From Bdellovibrionales bacterium (GTDB lineage Bacteria; Myxococcota; XYA12-FULL-58-9; SYDY01), in assembly GCA_005801425.1 (NCBI GenBank), contig SYDY01000017.1, positions 1 through 38,417 of the forward strand: a stretch of DNA of 38,417 nucleotides, read 5' to 3'. Shown one piece after another: positions 1 through 8,438 of the stretch; position 1 is the first letter of the stretch, and every line of letters starts with the position of its first letter. The position numbers and the translations under genes were made by a program. Under the pieces are notes generated by a model. The model worked only from the letters and a program-made list of their open reading frames with translations, did not search any database and was not told the DNA's origin.

Positions 1-1466
1 ATGCGATTCGAAGCACCCATGTGGTGAAGGGCGAAGCGGGTGGTATTACCCAACATATTGGTGCATATACCGTTACCTTACCTGATCGTGGCTCGGTCAC
101 ATTTCTTGATACACCAGGCCATGCTGCATTTACGGCCATGCGCGCGCGCGGTGCCCAAGCGACGGATATCGTCGTCTTGGTGGTTGCAGCCGATGACGGC
201 GTGATGCCGCAAACAGAAGAAGCGATTCAGCATGCACAGGCCGCAGGTGTGCCGATTATTGTTGCTGTCAATAAGATCGACAAACCAGAAGCCAATGCCG
301 AACGGGTCATGCAGGAGCTTTCACGCTTCGGTTTGATTTCCGAGGCGTGGGGTGGCGAAACGATCTTTGTTCAAACATCGGCCACCAAGGGTATAGGCAT
401 TCCAGAGTTGCTTGAATCGTTGATTGTTCAAGCAGAGATCATGGAACTGAAGGCCAACCCAGACTGCCGTGCCGATGGTCTTGTCATCGAGGCAGAGCTC
501 AGCAAGGGCTTGGGACCTGTGGCGACTATTTTGGTGCAACACGGGACTTTGCGTCGCGGTGACCATGTGGTTGTCGGTGAAGCCTCTGGCCGCGTACGTG
601 CCATGGTAAATCACGAAGGCAAAACGCTGGATGCGGTAGGGCCATCGGGCGCTGTGGAAATCACAGGACTCGATCTTGTGCCTAATGCCGGTGATTCCGT
701 GAACGTGGTGGATTCTGCTGAAACCGCCAAACGAATCGTGGAGCATCGCCGTCAACAGCGTGAGCTTGCAGGAACGGGCAGCTCGGCTGCGCGAACGCTT
801 GAAGATCTCATGAAGCGCATGAAGGACACAGATGTTCGTGAGCTTAAGATCGTTCTTAAGGCGGACGTTCAAGGTTCGCTTGAAGCAACCAAGGCCGCAC
901 TGCTTAAGCTGAGCACCGATGAAGTGAAAGTGAGTGTTTTGTATGCGGGCGTTGGTGGTATTCGTGAATCGGATATTACATTGGCCGGCGCGAGTGGTGG
1001 CATTGTGGTCGGCTTCGGTGTTCGACCTGATGGGAATGCACGGGCGATTGCTGAGCGCGAAGGTGTGGATGTACGTACTTACACCATTATTTATCAGCTT
1101 GTAGACGAAGTTAAATTGGCCATGGAAGGTCTTCTCACGCCTGAAAGTCGTGAGAAGGTTGTGGGTCGTGCCGAAGTTCGTGAGATCTTCAGCATCTCTA
1201 AAGTGGGTACGATTGCCGGTAGTCGCGTGGTGGAAGGTAAAGCCCAACGCTCGGCGAAGGTACGTCTCTTACGTGACAATGTGCAGGTCTATGCCGGTAC
1301 GATATCATCTTTGAAACATTTCAAAGACGACGCACGTGAAGTTGAGCGTGGTAACGAGTGCGGTATTGGTCTTGAAAACTTCAACGATATTAAGCCAGGC
1401 GATGTGGTTGAGTTTTACATCATTGAGCAGATCGCACGTACCCTTGGAGCGGCAACGGCGTCGTAA
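1..1466 (+). CDS. infB: Translation initiation factor IF-2, 3' part
   Basis: IF-2 is the GTPase that places initiator fMet-tRNA on the 30S subunit and promotes 50S joining. The frame is open from base 3 to a TAA at 1464-1466, so the 5' part, including the N-terminal domain and the P-loop (G1), lies outside the window; the GTG at 21 is internal. Visible are the switch region [10 protein letters not shown]3 DTPGHAAF, G4 NKID and a G5-like TSA, followed by the domain II beta-barrel, the domain III region ([13 protein letters not shown]) and the C-terminal initiator-tRNA binding domain ending [13 protein letters not shown]. Identification is secure. In many bacteria rbfA and truB follow infB; here a lipoprotein gene follows after about 32 nt, so the usual operon tail is absent. 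Confidence 0.97.
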   Translation, partial: AIRSTHVVKGEAGGITQHIGAYTVTLPDRGSVTFLDTPGHAAFTAMRARGAQATDIVVLVVAADDGVMPQTEEAIQHAQAAGVPIIVAVNKIDKPEANAERVMQELSRFGLISEAWGGETIFVQTSATKGIGIPELLESLIVQAEIMELKANPDCRADGLVIEAELSKGLGPVATILVQHGTLRRGDHVVVGEASGRVRAMVNHEGKTLDAVGPSGAVEITGLDLVPNAGDSVNVVDSAETAKRIVEHRRQQRELAGTGSSAARTLEDLMKRMKDTDVRELKIVLKADVQGSLEATKAALLKLSTDEVKVSVLYAGVGGIRESDITLAGASGGIVVGFGVRPDGNARAIAEREGVDVRTYTIIYQLVDEVKLAMEGLLTPESREKVVGRAEVREIFSISKVGTIAGSRVVEGKAQRSAKVRLLRDNVQVYAGTISSLKHFKDDAREVERGNECGIGLENFNDIKPGDVVEFYIIEQIARTLGAATAS

Positions 1467-1498
1467 CTGGCAATTAGAACGGGCGGGGTAGGACGTTG

Positions 1499-2380
1499 AT
1501 GCGTTCCTTTGCGATGTGTCTGGTTGTTTCTGTTTTGTCCGCATGTGCACATGTTTATACCGTCCCGCAAGGGACGCATTGTGCCCAGACTTATCCCGCT
1601 TTACGTACACATCTTAAGCAATACGGTATTGCGTTTGAAAAACTCAAAGGCAAAGACCGCTGTGGTGTGCGTGTCATTCCTGGGATCCAAAGCCCACTCA
1701 ATCGCTTTGCGGCCGATCTTGCGACCATGGCGGCAACATCGCTTGTTTATGATCTTGCCTACTTTGCGTCGCATCCCGATGTAACGGCGGCTTATCTGCA
1801 TTCCCCCAACGAACTGATGCTTCCTAATGAAGTGATCGCCAGCGGCAACCCACAGCATTGGGAATTGCTTCATGAACTTGGTCATGTGGAAACCGCAGTG
1901 CTCAAGCGCGATGGCCATTGGTCACCATATCATGGCGTGCTTATCGGTGAGGCTTTTCCGCGTGGTGATTTGGATGAAATACGTGCCTATGCCAGCGATT
2001 TGAAGCGTGCAGAGCGGCACGCTGATCCTGCTGAGCCTGCATCTGAATGGTGGGGCAGAGTGCGGACCTCTGCAGCCGAAGGAAAAAAGATTGCAGAGTC
2101 TGCGGTGATTGCATTGGATGCAGTGGCCGATGCACTTAAATACGGCAAAGAAGCGAAAATGCAGGTTGTGAATAACGTGCATATTTTTTCTATCGAAACG
2201 TCGGCTGACTTTGGGGCGGGGGCTTCAGTTTTTACATTGATCTTAGAAATGTCAGATCTGCCCATCCAAACCGATTGGGATCCATCACCGCTGCTTAAAA
2301 CCCGTGTGGCGACGATGCTGCAAATGGCGAAAAATGCTGTGTTGGAATTTTCTGCAGGGTCGACCAATGGTCGTCCTTAG
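1499..2380 (+). CDS. Putative lipoprotein with HELGH zinc-peptidase-like motif
   Basis: I do not recognise a named family. The ATG at 1499 is preferred over the TTG at 1496; a G-rich stretch (1481-1492) lies upstream. The N-terminus is a short hydrophobic signal peptide ending in a lipobox (VLSAC, Cys at about residue 16), so the protein is probably lipid-anchored outside the inner membrane. At about residues 125-129 there is HELGH, fitting the HExxH zinc site of metallopeptidases, in the context WELLHELGHVET. About 30 residues on, DEIRAYASD offers a glutamate that could be a third ligand, as in gluzincins. The length is 293 aa. The 3' end overlaps the stop of the convergent ankyrin gene by 4 nt. 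A peptidase role is an inference from the motif alone. Confidence 0.75.
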   Translation: MRSFAMCLVVSVLSACAHVYTVPQGTHCAQTYPALRTHLKQYGIAFEKLKGKDRCGVRVIPGIQSPLNRFAADLATMAATSLVYDLAYFASHPDVTAAYLHSPNELMLPNEVIASGNPQHWELLHELGHVETAVLKRDGHWSPYHGVLIGEAFPRGDLDEIRAYASDLKRAERHADPAEPASEWWGRVRTSAAEGKKIAESAVIALDAVADALKYGKEAKMQVVNNVHIFSIETSADFGAGASVFTLILEMSDLPIQTDWDPSPLLKTRVATMLQMAKNAVLEFSAGSTNGRP

Positions 2381-4314
2381 ACGTTTTGGCTCATTGCATG
2401 TTTTTTCAGGAGTTCTATAATTTCAGCATGGCCGTGTGCTGGTGCTGCGGCGATGTCGAGCGCTGTTTGGCCTTCTTTGTTTGCTACATCCATCCTTGCA
2501 CCACGGGCCAACAATAATTCGACCGCAGCGATATTGCCTTTGGATACTGCTAAATGAAGAGGTGTCCAACCCTCTTTGTTGACAGCATCGATATGCGCGC
2601 CATGTTCAAGCAATACTTGCATGGTCTCCGTATGGGCATTTTCGGCAGCCAGGTGCAGTGGCGTTTTGCTGCTGTCCGCGGCGTTTTTTAGATACCTTTG
2701 TAACATGGCTTCAATCGTTGAAAATTGAGTCTGCTGACTCTCTGCGGGGCTCTCTACAGAAGGCTCAACATTGGGTTTTGCGCCATGAATTAACAGAGTT
2801 CGCATGATTTCTGTATTTCCGGCAGATGCAGCGATCTGAAGTGGTGTCCACCCCTCTTGTGATTTTGCTTCTAGATTTGCGCCTTTTCTTAGTAAGAGAT
2901 TGACAATATTATGATGGCCGCCTTGTGCGGCAAGATGGAGGGCCGTACCGCCATCGTTACGCATGTCATTCACATTTTGTTTGTCCAATAAAATTTCGAC
3001 AAGTACTTCATCACCATCCTGTGCAGCAAGGTGAAGGGGAGTTGATCCTAAATGATTTTTTGGCCTCTTATCAGCACCAGATCCCAATAAGGCTTCAACG
3101 GCTTCTTTATTTCCAAGCTGAGTGGCTAGATGGAGGGCGCTGGCACCATCTGCTGTCCTTTGGGCGTTCGTGTCGACATTAAGCATGAGCACGCCCCGTA
3201 TGGCATCGATATCGCCAGTTAGCACAGCGTGATGGAGAGGCGTGTAACCCGCTTTGTTGGAGAGCGAGGCATCCGAGATCTCCAAAATGACTTGGGATGT
3301 TTGCTCCTTCGTTGTTTTTTCAGTTTTAGGTGCGTGACGGTAGACGCGTGCAACGGCTGTCAATGATTTCTCTCCATTGGCATATTGTCCAAGTATTTGT
3401 GGTACGGACTTGCCCTGGCTTTTTTTCTTCTTGTGAAACATTCTCCATACCAAACTTTTTTTTGTGGCATTCAACGCGTATGAAGCCAACGCTAGATTGG
3501 TATCCGAGAAATAAATTTCACCGTCCCTACCGCGATATGCATTCATAATATGCTGGCCTGTCGATAGGGTGAGGATCATACCGGGCTTTGGCAATAAAGA
3601 CGCAATTCTCATGGAAATGTTTTCAATGTTATCACAAAGGATATGTGTTGATACGACTTGGTAATTGGGATCGTTGCTTAGATTTAGTTGTAAACTTCCT
3701 TTTAAAAGATCTTCCCCACTTTGGATCCACTGAAGGGCATTGAAAAATGCTTCAATGCTTTCAATTTGAATTTTTTGTTGAGGTGAAGGTTGATCAGGGG
3801 GTTGCGGCAGTATCAGCACATTGAGCGAGACTATCAATCGGAGCATATTGTCATAAATTTCACCAGCATCTATCGACCGACAATACAGCTCTAGGTAGCT
3901 TAAGGCATGGCAATAGCCATCCCTAGAGATGGGAGGGTCAGGCTTTTGCCCTGTGTGCGCAACATATTTTTGTAGATTTTCGATCAATAGGAACTGATCT
4001 ACATCGTGAAGTGATCCACTTTTTTTTGTCTGTGGGAGCTGCGGTAGTTTAGATGCATGAGCCAGAAAATAATTTCCAACATCGCTGATAGTAATGGGGG
4101 GGTCTTGAGGAGGTATTACATGCGATTGAGGCTTTGAGGATGATGCGGGTGCTTCGAGAGGATTAGTCGTTGTTGAGGTAGACTGATGTGGAGGTGCAAG
4201 AGGGGGCGACAACAAGGGTAGCGATTGTGCCGGGAGGGTGGAGGGCTTCATTTCCGGTTCGGTTACGGTGCTTGAAGGATTGATACAAAAATCTGTGCGG
4301 ACCCCACCTGGCAT
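2377..4314 (-). CDS. Ankyrin-repeat protein with a C58/YopT-like candidate protease region
   Basis: The 645-aa protein has three parts. Residues 20-85 are rich in Pro, Ser and Thr and look disordered. Residues about 130-290 contain DGYCHALSYLELYC, then GQHIMNAYRG, then EIYFSDTN: Cys135, His255 and Asp271. This order and spacing resemble the Cys-His-Asp triad of YopT/AvrPphB (peptidase family C58), but no search was possible. Residues about 353-645 hold eight ankyrin repeats (five, a Pro/Ser/Gln-rich insert near 515-550, then three), with TPLHLAA-type cores. Ankyrin repeats bind proteins, so a substrate-targeted effector or toxin is plausible. No signal peptide is seen. The ATG at 4314 is uncertain; Met22 (4251) is an alternative and neither has a clear ribosome site. 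It lies 41 nt after gltA on the same strand. Confidence 0.85.
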   Translation of the reverse strand: MPGGVRTDFCINPSSTVTEPEMKPSTLPAQSLPLLSPPLAPPHQSTSTTTNPLEAPASSSKPQSHVIPPQDPPITISDVGNYFLAHASKLPQLPQTKKSGSLHDVDQFLLIENLQKYVAHTGQKPDPPISRDGYCHALSYLELYCRSIDAGEIYDNMLRLIVSLNVLILPQPPDQPSPQQKIQIESIEAFFNALQWIQSGEDLLKGSLQLNLSNDPNYQVVSTHILCDNIENISMRIASLLPKPGMILTLSTGQHIMNAYRGRDGEIYFSDTNLALASYALNATKKSLVWRMFHKKKKSQGKSVPQILGQYANGEKSLTAVARVYRHAPKTEKTTKEQTSQVILEISDASLSNKAGYTPLHHAVLTGDIDAIRGVLMLNVDTNAQRTADGASALHLATQLGNKEAVEALLGSGADKRPKNHLGSTPLHLAAQDGDEVLVEILLDKQNVNDMRNDGGTALHLAAQGGHHNIVNLLLRKGANLEAKSQEGWTPLQIAASAGNTEIMRTLLIHGAKPNVEPSVESPAESQQTQFSTIEAMLQRYLKNAADSSKTPLHLAAENAHTETMQVLLEHGAHIDAVNKEGWTPLHLAVSKGNIAAVELLLARGARMDVANKEGQTALDIAAAPAHGHAEIIELLKKHAMSQNV

Positions 4315-4355
4315 CCACAGATTTTATCAGGATTTTTTGAAAAAACAGGCGATTT

Positions 4356-5633
<1,278 letters not shown>

Positions 5634-5650
5634 GTGTGATGCCCCTTGTG

Positions 5651-5663
5651 CGTGCTTTGCACG
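5651..5663 (-). promoter_or_regulatory. Perfect palindrome in the gltA leader
   Basis: CGTGC-TTT-GCACG is a perfect 5-bp inverted repeat with a 3-nt loop. In the gltA transcript it would sit directly upstream of the AAGGGG ribosome site; on DNA it could be an operator in the divergent promoter region. Its function is not known and a stem this short can arise by chance. Confidence 0.3.
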
Positions 5664-5760
5664 AAGTCGATCTTAAAATTCAATAAGTGTCCGCACGCAA
5701 TAAAGCAAGCACTGGCAGGATCCATGGTTGATCACGTCCTTTATGGTACGTTTTGAAGTG

Positions 5761-5940
5761 ATGAAATATCTTGTATTGGCTGTCCTTATGGATTGTTGTG
5801 TTGCTCAGGCAGGTCTTCGCGGCGGACCCGATGGTAGCCATGCAGGCACACCCGTTGCCAATGTCCCCTGGGAAGGTGTGTCTTGGCTGCTTCCCGCGTT
5901 GGCACTCGGACATGTCTATTGGATGAGAAAACGTCGGTGA
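5761..5940 (+). CDS. Small exosortase-substrate-like membrane protein (59 aa)
   Basis: The ATG at 5761 is chosen because it begins a clean signal peptide (MKYLVLAVL… ending AQA|G); TTG 5728 and ATG 5743 are alternatives in frame that would add residues before it. After the predicted cleavage there are about 23 Gly/Pro-rich residues (GLRGGPDGSHAGTPVANVP), then WEGV, a short hydrophobic segment (SWLLPALALGHVYWM) and a basic end RKRR. This tripartite tail of motif, membrane helix and Arg cluster is the architecture of exosortase sorting signals (PEP-CTERM and relatives), though the motif here is not a known one. The TGA stop overlaps the GTG start of the exosortase gene (GTGA, 5937-5940), so the two are translationally coupled. 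The natural reading is a dedicated substrate; that is an inference. Confidence 0.7.
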   Translation: MKYLVLAVLMDCCVAQAGLRGGPDGSHAGTPVANVPWEGVSWLLPALALGHVYWMRKRR

Positions 5941-6587
5941 TTATTCTGCTGTTCGGCTTGGTGGTGTGGGGACACACGATCCATTCGGTGCCTATGTTTG
6001 TTGGGGTGGCATGTGTGGGGGCTTTATACCTTCGCGATCGGTTTGCATCGTCGGGTTTGTTGTTCTTGGCTTTGCCTTGGGAAGCCCTATGCTCTGAAAA
6101 AATACTGCTGCAATGGCGTGAACTGCATGCATGGTTTGCCCATGCATTGTTGCCTGCGAATTGGAGTTGGCTTTCTGCTGATGGACTCATGCTTCACACA
6201 GAAAACATGGATCTTGTTGTGACGGGATCATGTGCTAGCGTTACAGCATTGTTAGCCACTTGGGCTGCGGCCCTGGTTAGTGCAACAGTTTTTCTTAAAT
6301 TATGGAAGCATCGCCTGATTGTTGTTCTTATTGCGCCATTTCTGGCGCTGCTTGCCAATGGGTTTCGGATCGCGCTCACGGTGTTTGGAATGCACGTGGG
6401 GATCTCGGATGTTTTGGGTTGGCAAATGATGCATGATCTTTTGGGATTTGCGATAAGTGTTTGTCTCTACGCCACCATCGCATTGTGCACACGGCGACTC
6501 GTTGTACGAGAACAATCGTCAGGATGCACCACGATAGCACCACGGGCCAATTCCCAAAACGAACATACGGTGTCTGTGATTGCCTGA
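5937..6587 (+). CDS. Exosortase/archaeosortase-family transpeptidase
   Basis: Exosortases are polytopic inner-membrane cysteine enzymes that cut C-terminal sorting signals. The three conserved residues are visible, numbered from the GTG start: Cys99 (TGSCASV), Arg144 (LANGFRIAL) and His166 (MMHDLLGFAIS), all in or near membrane segments. The protein has about 216 aa and several hydrophobic helices, shorter than EpsH-type exosortases and closer to the compact single-substrate kinds. The GTG at 5937 is preferred over an upstream TTG (5883), because it overlaps the previous stop by 4 nt and has GGATGAG at 5921-5927. The polar tail after about 6480 overlaps the convergent Lnt-like gene by about 210 nt. 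The family call is firm; the subfamily cannot be named. Confidence 0.85.
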   Translation: MIILLFGLVVWGHTIHSVPMFVGVACVGALYLRDRFASSGLLFLALPWEALCSEKILLQWRELHAWFAHALLPANWSWLSADGLMLHTENMDLVVTGSCASVTALLATWAAALVSATVFLKLWKHRLIVVLIAPFLALLANGFRIALTVFGMHVGISDVLGWQMMHDLLGFAISVCLYATIALCTRRLVVREQSSGCTTIAPRANSQNEHTVSVIA

Positions 6588-7749
6588 GCGTGACAGATCC
6601 TGTGAGTACAGAGGCTTGATAGAGTGGTAACATTGGCGTGTGTGAGCCATCCGCGTGGGCGATATGGCTGGATCCATGTTTGCCTGCATGGATCACGTCG
6701 CGACCGGTTTCTACTGCGCGCATCACCGACATCTTGGCATGGGCTTTCGCAATACGCGATGTTTTAAATCGCGATCCATCGGCCATCACCACGATAAATT
6801 GTGCACCGTCTTGCGTAAGACGACGTGCGTAAAATGGCACGGTGCTTTCTAAACACATCACCGTACCGATGGTTCCATGCACCCATGGCAAGGGGCCCGT
6901 ATATTTTCCAGGGGTTAGCCATGCTTCCAATGGCAATGCCAGACGCTCTTTATCTGCAAAATATATTTCATCGTCTGCGATCAGCATGGCGGAGTTATAA
7001 ACAATATCGCGTGCTTCTTGGCGGCGTGTGCCTGCAAGTATTGCAGATGCATTGTGGATACTCTCCGGCGCAGCACCTTCGGGCCATACCACCAGATCGA
7101 CGTTGTGTTCCACATGGGCGTTGCCTTGGACGATGGCAATCGTGATTTTATTATGTTCTTGCGGTACTGCGGGAATTGTCAGGACGCATGTGGTTAGCAC
7201 TGGCCATATCCAAATTCTTCGGCGATCAAACAACGGGATCCATAGGACGAGCAACACAGCACTGACGAGATATGCACCTCCCCATCGTGCGAAGGACAAC
7301 CATGGGCCGCTGTCTTGTGTGGCGCCGAAAATGGCGGGCAATCCCCATGGAAAAGATGCATGCAACCATTCGCAAACAATCCACGATGGCAGGAGGAACC
7401 AGAGCATCAGAACCCGATTTCCTTGTGACAGCACATCGCTTAGAGCCACAGCCAGTCCGCGGCAAAGGGCCCATGCGAGAGCGAGCCATAGGGTTGGGAG
7501 CAATCCCACATGCAACATGCCGAGCAGCACGGATGCTTCGCACAGTCCTGTGAGCAATCCCATCATGGTTGGATGTTGGGTGTGGGTGATGGACCACAGG
7601 AGGGGCAGTGGCGCGATCATGCCGGCCCATGCGCTGTGGCTATGCCCATAGGACATGAGGAGGCCTGAAGTGCATGCGGCGAGGCATATCTTTAAAGAAG
7701 GTTGACGCTTCCCGTTCCGATGGGGCATGTCTTCATCCCATGGCGACAT
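6376..7749 (-). CDS. Lnt-like apolipoprotein N-acyltransferase (carbon-nitrogen hydrolase domain)
   Basis: Lnt adds the third acyl chain to lipoprotein N-termini in the inner membrane. The N-terminal 195 residues are a series of hydrophobic helices as in Lnt. A nitrilase-fold region follows with Glu224 (VVWPEGAAPE), Lys267 (ADKERLALPLEAW) and Cys299 (GTVMCLES), matching the order of the Glu-Lys-Cys triad; Glu275 may match the fourth active-site glutamate. RAVETGRDVIHAGKHGSS corresponds to the RA-E-GR region of Lnt. A last membrane helix lies near residues 400-418. At 457 aa it is shorter than usual (about 510) and the triad spacing is compressed. It could be a paralogue tied to the exosortase rather than the housekeeping Lnt. 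The start may instead be Met8 (7728). The 3' end overlaps the exosortase gene. Confidence 0.8.
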   Translation of the reverse strand: MSPWDEDMPHRNGKRQPSLKICLAACTSGLLMSYGHSHSAWAGMIAPLPLLWSITHTQHPTMMGLLTGLCEASVLLGMLHVGLLPTLWLALAWALCRGLAVALSDVLSQGNRVLMLWFLLPSWIVCEWLHASFPWGLPAIFGATQDSGPWLSFARWGGAYLVSAVLLVLWIPLFDRRRIWIWPVLTTCVLTIPAVPQEHNKITIAIVQGNAHVEHNVDLVVWPEGAAPESIHNASAILAGTRRQEARDIVYNSAMLIADDEIYFADKERLALPLEAWLTPGKYTGPLPWVHGTIGTVMCLESTVPFYARRLTQDGAQFIVVMADGSRFKTSRIAKAHAKMSVMRAVETGRDVIHAGKHGSSHIAHADGSHTPMLPLYQASVLTGSVTLRQSQTPYVRFGNWPVVLSWCILTIVLVQRVAVCTMRWWRRDKHLSQIPKDHASFANPKHPRSPRAFQTP

Positions 7750-7760
7750 TCAAAGAAGAT

Positions 7761-7922
7761 ATGACATTGCGGCTTACCAGCAACAAAGATGCAGAAACAG
7801 AGTCGGTGGATTTTCATGCAGGCGACCATGTTCATGTGACCCATGAATGGGCACGTTTTTATCTCGTTCGCGATGATAATGGTCATTATTTTAATGTGCC
7901 CAAAGACAAAATAACTAAATAA
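7761..7922 (+). CDS. Small hypothetical protein (53 aa)
   Basis: The frame is open from 7674, but upstream codons overlap the Lnt-like gene on the other strand. The ATG at 7761, with AAAGAAG just before it, gives a compact 53-aa product; ATG 7740 would add seven residues but lacks a ribosome site. The sequence is polar, with alternating hydrophobic and charged residues (HVHVTHEW, ARFYLVRDDNG, HYFNVPKDKI) that suggest a small beta-rich fold. No family is recognised. It has no signal peptide or membrane segment, so it is probably cytoplasmic. Confidence 0.5.
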   Translation: MTLRLTSNKDAETESVDFHAGDHVHVTHEWARFYLVRDDNGHYFNVPKDKITK

Positions 7923-8015
7923 TTTCCGTGTTTTACGCCTTGTTTAACAAGAGATCGTGATGCTGCCTGCTTCGATGTGCTACGATGAGGTGTTGATGTT
8001 TTCAAGGAGTGCGTC

Positions 8016-8378
8016 ATGAGTAGAAGCCATCGATCAAGGTCCAACGATCAGCCCGAGAAGACGCAGAGCACGGTCTCAGCAGAAGATTTTGAAGCGTCAT
8101 CTTTCAGAAAATCGCCGCTCAAACAGGTGCTCTGGTATGTAAAAAAGCATCCCATCAAATCGGCTTGGCGGGCTACGAAAGCGGTTGTTATAGCATCTCT
8201 TTTGGTTGAGGCTGTGGCCATCGATGCTTCGCGTGTAGCTGCCAAATCTGTTGGAGGTAAAATCGTAGGCGTCGTAGGGGGAGGCTCTGTGACGGTATTC
8301 GTACTCAAAGCTCTGGCATCGACTGTGGGCTTAGGTGATAATCCTGTCCCTTCTGCACAGCCCTTGGCGAGAGTATAA
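8016..8378 (+). CDS. Small hypothetical membrane-associated protein (120 aa)
   Basis: The ATG at 8016 has a strong ribosome site (AAGGAG at 8004-8009). The first 35 residues are rich in Ser, Arg, Lys and acidic residues. A basic stretch (WYVKKHPIKSAWRATK) leads into two moderately hydrophobic segments: AVVIASLLVEAVAI and the Gly-rich IVGVVGGGSVTVFVLKALA, which has a glycine-zipper look. It may be a small membrane or membrane-binding protein. No family is recognised. It stands 93 nt after the 53-aa gene and 60 nt before the desulfurase gene. Confidence 0.7.
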   Translation: MSRSHRSRSNDQPEKTQSTVSAEDFEASSFRKSPLKQVLWYVKKHPIKSAWRATKAVVIASLLVEAVAIDASRVAAKSVGGKIVGVVGGGSVTVFVLKALASTVGLGDNPVPSAQPLARV

Positions 8379-8438
8379 TCCTACTTTTTTTCTCCAAACT
8401 CTTTCAGTTTCCCTCTGACGGCTCTAAAACATCTGTTT

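Noticed and set aside
321-1247. 308-aa open frame opposite infB
   Set aside because: It is a mirror of a strongly conserved gene and has no recognisable domain.
5883-5936. TTG start of the exosortase gene
   Set aside because: It would overlap the small gene by 58 nt, while GTG 5937 gives a 4-nt overlap with a ribosome site.
5761-5940. Lipoprotein reading of the small exosortase-linked protein
   Set aside because: The cysteines in MDCC are not in a proper lipobox, whereas AQA before Gly fits ordinary signal peptidase cleavage.
7028-7651. 207-aa open frame on the + strand
   Set aside because: It lies opposite the Lnt-like gene, whose membrane helices and catalytic residues make it the real one; the translation is His/Arg/Thr-rich shadow sequence.
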